NCBI GenBank assembly: GCA_944325175.1
Contig: CALUYZ010000003.1
Location: 109,402 to 173,401, forward strand
Reading direction: 5' to 3'
DNA: 64,000 bases
Source of the DNA: Candidatus Gastranaerophilales bacterium
GTDB taxonomy: Bacteria; Cyanobacteriota; Vampirovibrionia; Gastranaerophilales; Gastranaerophilaceae
Part shown: in pieces, positions 58,589-64,000 of the stretch
How the letters are laid out: the number at the start of each line of letters is the position of its first letter
Numbering within the stretch: position 1 is the stretch's first letter
Made by a program: the position numbers and the translations under genes
Notes under the pieces: generated by a model
Told to the model about the DNA's origin: nothing
Databases searched by the model: none
What the model saw: the letters and a program-made list of their open reading frames with translations, nothing else

Positions 58589-59920
58589 TTGTCTAAAAGT
58601 TCTAAATTAACACTTTTTATATTTTTGGCGCTTGTTGGTGGCGTGCTTTTTGGCTGGTTAGACCCTTACCATGCCTCTAAGATGCAGCCAGTTGCCGATG
58701 CTTTTTTAAAAATGGTTAAAATGATAATTGCACCTTTGATTTTTGCCACGCTTGTTGTTGGCATTGCAGGTCATGGTGATGTAAAAAATTTAGGCAAAAT
58801 CGGTCTTAAAACGATAATATATTTTGAAATTATTACAACCTTTGCGCTTATTATCGGGCTTGTTATGGCAAATATATTTAAACCGGGTGTTGGTTTTAGT
58901 ATTGATTTATCAAATGTTTCCATGGCAGCTGTTGAAAAAATGCAAAATGTGCATATTGATCATTCTTTAAGTCATTTAATTTTAGAGATGATACCAACTT
59001 CAGTTTTTAAGGCTATGGCGGAAGGTAACTTATTGCAGATTGTTGTTTTTGCAATTTTCTTTGCTCTTGCAATATGTGCTGTTGGTCAAAAAGCAAGACC
59101 GGTGCTGGATTTTCTTCATTCTACATGTGAAATTATGTTCAAGTTCACTGAATATGTTATGTTTTTTGCACCTCTTGGTGTTTTTGGCGCAATATCAGCT
59201 ACTATCGGGCAAAATGGCATCGGAATTTTATCAAGTTATGCAAAGTTAATTTTAATAACTTACGCTTCTTTGATTTTGTTTGTTGTTTGCGTATTATTTG
59301 TTGCATGTAAAATAATTAATGTGTCTTTAAAATCATTAATTATTGCTCTTAAAGAACCGGCTCTTCTTGCTTTTACGACTGCAAGTTCTGAAGCTGCACT
59401 TCCAAAAGCAATGGATACAATGGAAAAATTTGGTGTTCCGAAAAATATTGTAAGTTTTGTCATGCCAACGGGTTATACTTTTAATTTAGACGGTTCTACA
59501 CTTTATCTTTCCCTAACTGCACTGTTTTGCGCTCAAATTGCGGGTATTGAGCTTAATTTAAGCCAGCAGCTTGCAATTATGCTTACCCTTATGCTTACAT
59601 CTAAAGGTATTGCAGGTGTTCCAAGGGTTGCACTTGTTGTTTTGACAGGCACTCTTGCAGGTTTTAACATTCCTGTTATAGGTGTTGCAATTTTGCTTGG
59701 AATAGATCAAATTTTAGATATGGGCAGAACAACCGTAAACTTGATTGGCAACTGCGTTGCTACCGCTGTTGTTGCAAAATGGGAAAATGCATTTGATTAT
59801 GAAAAAATGCATGGGTTTATTACTACGGTTAGTTTGCAAAATTCTAATTCTGATATTCAGCCCTTAAAGAAAAAAGCCAACAAGGTTGAATCAAAAGATA
59901 AAAATTATACTTCTATTTAA
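58589..59920 (+). CDS. Dicarboxylate/amino acid:cation symporter (DAACS family)
   Basis: 443 aa, about eight helices and two re-entrant loops. VKMIIAPLIFATLVVGIAGH (~43-62), the serine-rich loop TTASSEAALPKAMDTMEKFG (~264-283) and FVMPTGYTFNLDGSTLYLSL (~290-309) identify the GltP/DctA/GltT family, which imports glutamate, aspartate or C4-dicarboxylates with Na+ or H+. The start is a TTG with GAGAGG upstream. The glutamate synthase operon in the same window makes glutamate or aspartate plausible substrates, but this is only inference. Confidence 0.9.
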   Translation: MSKSSKLTLFIFLALVGGVLFGWLDPYHASKMQPVADAFLKMVKMIIAPLIFATLVVGIAGHGDVKNLGKIGLKTIIYFEIITTFALIIGLVMANIFKPGVGFSIDLSNVSMAAVEKMQNVHIDHSLSHLILEMIPTSVFKAMAEGNLLQIVVFAIFFALAICAVGQKARPVLDFLHSTCEIMFKFTEYVMFFAPLGVFGAISATIGQNGIGILSSYAKLILITYASLILFVVCVLFVACKIINVSLKSLIIALKEPALLAFTTASSEAALPKAMDTMEKFGVPKNIVSFVMPTGYTFNLDGSTLYLSLTALFCAQIAGIELNLSQQLAIMLTLMLTSKGIAGVPRVALVVLTGTLAGFNIPVIGVAILLGIDQILDMGRTTVNLIGNCVATAVVAKWENAFDYEKMHGFITTVSLQNSNSDIQPLKKKANKVESKDKNYTSI

Positions 59921-59972
59921 AAAAATAACTTTTTAGGATACAATTTTTTTGTATAAATTTGAAAGAAAGAAT

Positions 59973-60944
59973 ATGCCGTTATCATTTTTTTGGGGCGAAG
60001 AAGATTTTTTAATAGAAAAAGAGATAGATAAAATTAAAAACGACGTTTTGGGCGATAATATAAGCGAGCTTAATTTTAAAGTTTCAGATAACCCCGATTT
60101 TTCAGATTTTGTTTATCTTTTAAGGGCTCAGCCAATGATGTTTGGCGACATTGTAATTCAAATTAAAGCGGATAAATATTTTCTTGAAGGAAAAAAAGCC
60201 AAGCTTGACGATAAACAAATTGCAGAGCTGATTGAAGCAATAGATTTAATTTCAGATAAAGTACACATAATTCTCACATGTCAAATTGCAAGAGGGGATA
60301 GAAAAAAGCCTGATACAAGAAAAAAACTGTATAAGGCTGTTCAAAAAAAAGGTACAGTAAAAGAGTTTAGCGCATTTAAAGCTTATGAAGAATATAAAAT
60401 TTTGCCTGTTTTAAAAACAATGATTAGAGACTCTAATTTAAAAGCGCCTGATAGTGCGCTTGAAACATTAATTAGAACAGTCGGACCTTATTTAAGAGAT
60501 TTAAACACCGCATTGGATAAAATTTCACTTTTTATTTATCCTGATAATAATTTTACAAAAGATACGGTCGAAAATTTATATCCTTCAAGCCAAAATATTT
60601 TTGCTTTGATTGATTTAATTTTGGCATCAGATTATTCTAAAACCATGTTTGAAATTTCAAAAATGCTTCAAAAATCACATTATTTAGAAATAATTGCCTT
60701 TTTGCAGTCCGGTTTTTCAAAACTTCTTTTGACTAAACTTTATTCTTCAAATTCTTCAAGTTATGAAATTGCTATGCTAACAAAGCAAAATGAATATGCA
60801 GTTAAGATGACTTTAAATAAAATTAAAAATGTGCCTTTAGAAAAGCTTTTGAAGCTGAAAAAAAACTTAGTTACGGCAGAGTATGAAATTAAGACAGGCT
60901 TAAAAACTCCGGAAACAGCACTTTTAGAGGGCTTTATCAAATGA
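59973..60944 (+). CDS. holA: DNA polymerase III subunit delta
   Basis: 323 aa from the ATG at 59973 (MPLSFFWGEEDFLIEKEIDK), preferred over a TTG at 59949; GAAAGAAAG lies upstream. It resembles the clamp-loader wrench HolA: FWGEEDFLIEKE at the start, a degenerate AAA+ core, LIRTVGPYLRDLNTALDKIS (~172) and NIFALIDLILASDYSKTM (~212). It opens the beta clamp. Its stop overlaps the holB start by 4 bp, giving paired clamp-loader subunits. Confidence 0.9.
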   Translation: MPLSFFWGEEDFLIEKEIDKIKNDVLGDNISELNFKVSDNPDFSDFVYLLRAQPMMFGDIVIQIKADKYFLEGKKAKLDDKQIAELIEAIDLISDKVHIILTCQIARGDRKKPDTRKKLYKAVQKKGTVKEFSAFKAYEEYKILPVLKTMIRDSNLKAPDSALETLIRTVGPYLRDLNTALDKISLFIYPDNNFTKDTVENLYPSSQNIFALIDLILASDYSKTMFEISKMLQKSHYLEIIAFLQSGFSKLLLTKLYSSNSSSYEIAMLTKQNEYAVKMTLNKIKNVPLEKLLKLKKNLVTAEYEIKTGLKTPETALLEGFIK

Positions 60945-61879
60945 TTAATTCCATATTTAAAAACACTTTTGTATATGATTATTTTACAAGCCTTTTAAGC
61001 TCTGATAAAAGGTTTCCTCAAAGTATTATTTTTGAAGGGTTTGATACAATTTTTCAATATTTCTTCTCACTTGAAATTGCAAGAATTTTAAATTGTTCCA
61101 AAGGTGGCTTTAAAGATTGTACTTGCACTAATTGTGCTTGGATTAAAGAAGGCAGACATCCGGCTGTTGTAAACGTTACCCCTGTTGACTTTAAAGATGA
61201 TTTAACCAAAACGGTAATTTCTGTTAAACAAATTGAAAAAGTTACATCGTCTATTCTTGAAACCTCTGATTTTCATCGTGTTTTCATTTTTTCAAATGTA
61301 AAAACTTCAAAAATAAGCGAAAACGACAAAAGCAGACTTTCAAAATATTCCAATTCAGGCTTTCTTTTAAATAAAGAAGACTGGTTGCCTCAACCATTAA
61401 ATAAAAAAATATTACAGGAGGAAGCATCTAATGCGCTTTTAAAATCTACAGAAGAAGCGCCTTCTAAAGTAAGTTTTATTTTCCTTTGTAACAATAGAGA
61501 AGATATTATCTCAACCATTGTTTCAAGATCGCAGGTTTTTAAAACCCCTGTTTGCTATGAAAAATCAAATTTTGATATTGCTCGATTTTTTGAAAATTAT
61601 CCTAATATTTCAATTAAAGAAGGTATTAAAATTTATCCTTTAATTATTGCTTATGCAGAAGAAAACGGCATTGAATATACTGAAATATTAGATTTAATTC
61701 AAGAATATTTCATCAACATCATCAGGCAAAATCCAAAAAATTTAGCGCTTTTTAACGTAATAAATTCTGATATAAAAAGTGTTCAAACGGCAAAAAAACA
61801 TTTATTGGCAACAATATCACCAAACAATGTTTTTGAAAATTTATTTATTTCAATTTCTTTAGAAGGCAGAAAATTATGA
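60941..61879 (+). CDS. holB: DNA polymerase III subunit delta-prime
   Basis: 312 aa. A zinc module CSKGG..CTCTNC (~52-66) is retained. The P-loop is absent (EGFDTIFQYFFSLEIA replaces GxxGxGKT), as in delta-prime generally. EEASNALLKSTEEAPSKVSF (~158) and the SRSQVF sensor-1-like motif are present. An insert (residues ~122-150) between ISVKQIEKV and the ALLK motif is longer than usual. It is coupled to holA (ATGA) and to the DUF3326 gene (ATGA). Confidence 0.88.
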   Translation: MINSIFKNTFVYDYFTSLLSSDKRFPQSIIFEGFDTIFQYFFSLEIARILNCSKGGFKDCTCTNCAWIKEGRHPAVVNVTPVDFKDDLTKTVISVKQIEKVTSSILETSDFHRVFIFSNVKTSKISENDKSRLSKYSNSGFLLNKEDWLPQPLNKKILQEEASNALLKSTEEAPSKVSFIFLCNNREDIISTIVSRSQVFKTPVCYEKSNFDIARFFENYPNISIKEGIKIYPLIIAYAEENGIEYTEILDLIQEYFINIIRQNPKNLALFNVINSDIKSVQTAKKHLLATISPNNVFENLFISISLEGRKL

Positions 61880-62853
61880 ACCACAAGGAAACAGTTGCAA
61901 TTTCAATTCCGACAGGAATAGGCGCTGAAATTGGCGGCTTTGCAGGAGATGGCGGCAAGATTGCAAGAAAATTTGCAAAACATTTTAATGTCTTGGTTCA
62001 TCCAAATGTTGTTAATGGCGGCATTTTGAGTGCTATTACGGACGATATGCTTTATGTTGAAGGATATTTTTTCGATGAATTTTTTAAAGGTAATATTAAA
62101 ATAAACCCCTTAGATAAATACGAAGAAAATACCATTGGAGTTATTTTTGACAAGTCAATTCCTGATAATATTTTAAACGTTCATATCAACACAATATCCG
62201 CTCTAAAAGAAGTTCAGGGTCTAAATATTCCATACATTCAAATAACAGATGAACCCGTTGGTGTTGAATTTTTTATAAGAGATAATTTTTCAACAGGTGT
62301 TATAAAAAATGAAAGTACAATTTTAAGAGCGGCAAAAAACCTTGTTAATAAAGGAATAGATGCCATTGCGATTGTTTGTTATTTTAACGATGATGCTGAT
62401 GATATTAATTATGAAAACGGAATTGGTATTGACCCTATTGGCGGCATAGAAGCAGTTATATCTCATCTTCTTGCAAAAGAATTTAAGCTGCCAACCGCTC
62501 ATGCTCCGGCATTTTCTAATATTGATATTTTAGAAACAATTTGTAATGAAAAAGTTTCATCCGAAAATATTTCATCTACTTATCTGCCTTGTGTGCTTAT
62601 GGGGCTTGCAAAGGCGCCACGTATTGATAATGTAAACAGGTTTAGTATACAAAATACTGATATAAAAGCTTTGGTTGTTCCATACAATGCTCTTGGTTCA
62701 AGCGCTGTTATCGGGGCTTATAACAGTGGTGTTAAAATTTTAACGGTTAAAAATAAAACTTTTGGCTTAATAAGTTGCGATGATATGGGGCTGAATGGTA
62801 TAATAGAATATGAAACTTACGACAGTTGTCTTTCAGCTCTTTTAAAAGGATAG
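61876..62853 (+). CDS. DUF3326 family protein
   Basis: 325 aa. AISIPTGIGAEIGGFAGDGG (~8-27), HPNVVNGGILSAITDDMLYV (~42), GIGIDPIGGIEAVISHL (~182) and PTAHAPAF (~205) match DUF3326, a family conserved in Cyanobacteria, their non-photosynthetic relatives and plastid-bearing eukaryotes, with no established reaction. The conserved glycine-rich motifs and lack of membrane segments suggest a cytoplasmic enzyme. It is coupled to holB by an ATGA overlap. The family distribution supports the taxonomic call. Confidence 0.85.
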   Translation: MNHKETVAISIPTGIGAEIGGFAGDGGKIARKFAKHFNVLVHPNVVNGGILSAITDDMLYVEGYFFDEFFKGNIKINPLDKYEENTIGVIFDKSIPDNILNVHINTISALKEVQGLNIPYIQITDEPVGVEFFIRDNFSTGVIKNESTILRAAKNLVNKGIDAIAIVCYFNDDADDINYENGIGIDPIGGIEAVISHLLAKEFKLPTAHAPAFSNIDILETICNEKVSSENISSTYLPCVLMGLAKAPRIDNVNRFSIQNTDIKALVVPYNALGSSAVIGAYNSGVKILTVKNKTFGLISCDDMGLNGIIEYETYDSCLSALLKG

Positions 62854-62863
62854 TATAAAATTG

Positions 62864-63787
62864 ATGTATAAATTTAAAAGCGGTATGATTTTGGGTGAAG
62901 TTATTTTTGCGTTTTTCTTATGCGGTATACTTCTTGCAATTTCAATTTTTATGTTTAAATCTAATGATGTTTCTAAAACACCATATATTTATTCTGTCCT
63001 GAAAAATTTACCCAGTGTAAATGATGTTATTATGCAAGAATGTTATGATGAAGGCTCTTGCCAAAGTTTTACGGAACTTCCTGATACTACGGTTGAATAT
63101 TGTGAAAGACTTGCTAATAATTTAGTAACTGTCGGGAATGTAAATTGTAATGTGGGCGGAGATAGTTCCCATGCAGCATATACAAAAGGTCAAAATATAA
63201 GACTTACAAACGGTGTTGCAATTTACGGTATTACAACAAAAAATAATTGGGAAACTTTAAACTTGTCTTCAAAGCAAGTAAACTCTTATATTGACGTTTA
63301 TATTGATGTTAATGGCGAAAAAAACGGTCAAAATCTCTTAGGTATTGATATTTTCCCTGTAAGAATTTTTAAAAACGGCGCTGTTGTTCCTTCTTTTGAT
63401 GACAAAAACGGCTTTGATGCAAGAGAAGATGAAGAATTTTTTGCATATAGGGTAGTTGTTAATAAAGCAGCCGATGTTAACAATGAAGATGCAAGAGATG
63501 TTGAAGTTTTAGATGCAAGAAGTTCGGAAGAAATTGAAAATGAAATTCCGTTTAAGGAAAAAGTTTCTTTTAAAGAAGCAATTTGCATTTCTAATCCTGA
63601 TTTATTTCCACGTTATTTCGAAAATGAAAATTGTGATGGGTATACCCTGTTGGATGCTTGCGATTTTGAGGGTGCAGACGCAAGTGATATTGCAAATTAT
63701 CCGCATTTGTCGGATAAAAGCGCATATTGCAGTGTTGAACCCGTGAAGCCTGTTGGAAGCGGTATATTTAAGATTTTTGGAATTTAG
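62864..63787 (+). CDS. Pseudopilin-like exported protein
   Basis: 307 aa from the ATG at 62864; a TTG at 62861 is the alternative. MYKFKSG precedes MILGEVIFAFFLCGILLAI: cleavage after Gly7 would leave Met+1 and Glu+5, as in type IV prepilins and type II secretion pseudopilins. The exported part is acidic and cysteine-rich (ECYDEGSC, YCE, NVNC, CISN, NCDGYTLLDACDFE, YCSVEP), suggesting several disulfides. The C-terminus VKPVGSGIFKIFGI is repeated as a decayed copy 186 bp downstream. It is the last gene of the holA-holB operon. Confidence 0.78.
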   Translation: MYKFKSGMILGEVIFAFFLCGILLAISIFMFKSNDVSKTPYIYSVLKNLPSVNDVIMQECYDEGSCQSFTELPDTTVEYCERLANNLVTVGNVNCNVGGDSSHAAYTKGQNIRLTNGVAIYGITTKNNWETLNLSSKQVNSYIDVYIDVNGEKNGQNLLGIDIFPVRIFKNGAVVPSFDDKNGFDAREDEEFFAYRVVVNKAADVNNEDARDVEVLDARSSEEIENEIPFKEKVSFKEAICISNPDLFPRYFENENCDGYTLLDACDFEGADASDIANYPHLSDKSAYCSVEPVKPVGSGIFKIFGI

Positions 63788-63822
63788 CGAGTGTTAAAAT
63801 TGGTGGTTTTAATATAAAGTTT

Positions 63823-63846
63823 GTTGGGGTAGAAACCCCAACCTAC
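63823..63846 (-). repeat. REP-like palindrome, copy 3
   Basis: On the minus strand GTAG then GTTGGGGT-TTCT-ACCCCAAC, identical in stem and loop to copy 2. It lies between the pseudopilin stop and the decayed copy of that gene's 3' end. Confidence 0.65.
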
Positions 63847-63889
63847 GGGGGTGTTGTACATATTGCGCAAGTGTATTAAAAAATTTGCG

Positions 63890-63974
63890 TATTTGTCGGA
63901 TAAAAAGCGCATATTGCAGTGCTGAGCCTGTGAAGCCTGTTGGAAACGGTATATTTAAGATTTTTGGAATTTAG
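63890..63974 (+). pseudogene. Decayed copy of the pseudopilin 3' end
   Basis: About 85 bp match 63704-63787 with one inserted A, which breaks the frame, and four substitutions. It ends in the same GGAATTTAG stop. The upstream part of a gene is missing. No ribosome site or start is associated. It is the third duplicated gene 3' end in this window. Confidence 0.85.
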
Positions 63975-64000
63975 TTGGTTATTAAATGGGTGGGTTTTAA

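Noticed and set aside
1..64000. tRNA, rRNA, prophage or transposase genes
   Set aside because: No cloverleaf-like segment, rRNA core sequence, phage structural gene or transposase was recognised by eye; a tRNA scan would be needed to exclude tRNAs fully.

Overview
The window is a low-GC (roughly 30% by eye), densely packed bacterial chromosome segment. The best guess for the source is a gut lineage of Vampirovibrionia (non-photosynthetic 'Melainabacteria', order Gastranaerophilales). The reasons are a DUF3326 protein typical of the Cyanobacteria lineage, diderm markers (an MlaE-type permease and an MsbA-type flippase), type IV pilin-like proteins starting GFTLAEVLITLAIIG, an anaerobe-style three-part glutamate synthase, and many lineage-restricted proteins. 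This assignment rests on family knowledge and no search was run. No rRNA, tRNA, CRISPR array, prophage or transposase gene was seen.

Layout. 1-7.2 kb: a secreted NAGPA-type glycosidase (5' end cut by the window), a candidate small RNA, alaS, a GT-C membrane glycosyltransferase, an unknown protein and xerC. 7.2-7.76 kb: a 177-bp tandem repeat made of decayed copies of the xerC 3' end. 7.8-12.8 kb: glutamate synthase operon. 12.9-17.9 kb: tsaE-tsaB, then tatD, a small gene, tlyA, a SEC-C protein and a thioredoxin-like protein. 17.9-21.5 kb: mlaE, a lineage protein and a two-subunit CoA-transferase. 21.5-25.7 kb: an accessory island with three 323-aa pilin paralogues carrying a lectin-like C-terminal domain, two copies of a short putative sRNA gene, REP-like palindromes and GGTGC palindromes. 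25.7-31.1 kb: aroF, rsmE, a CCA-adding-type enzyme and an atypical mutS. 31.1-36.1 kb: TPR-TPR-diguanylate cyclase operon. 36.1-43.9 kb: HNH/coiled-coil protein, glycosyltransferase, NUDIX, msbA, ugpC-like ATPase. 43.9-48.8 kb: a degenerate histidine-kinase-like protein, a PiT-like transporter, a duplicated convergent gene junction, rnhC, a PHP protein and a membrane protein. 48.8-55.6 kb: several very small genes, a lineage protein, a U32 protein, a secreted protein, and a zinc-ribbon protein with a disordered region. 55.8-64 kb: rqcH, nadD-yqeK, a dicarboxylate/amino-acid symporter, holA-holB, DUF3326, a pseudopilin, and a decayed copy of that pseudopilin's 3' end beside a REP.

Patterns worth attention. 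(1) Three loci carry duplicated gene 3' ends. (2) At least eleven genes have a TAnnAT -10 box only 6-7 nt before the ATG and no Shine-Dalgarno, suggesting leaderless mRNAs. (3) The pilin island has twin small transcription units with an identical promoter layout (TTGAAC-17-TATATT) and a terminator hairpin, divergent from pilin genes. (4) A CU-rich anti-Shine-Dalgarno stretch lies between two hairpins upstream of alaS.
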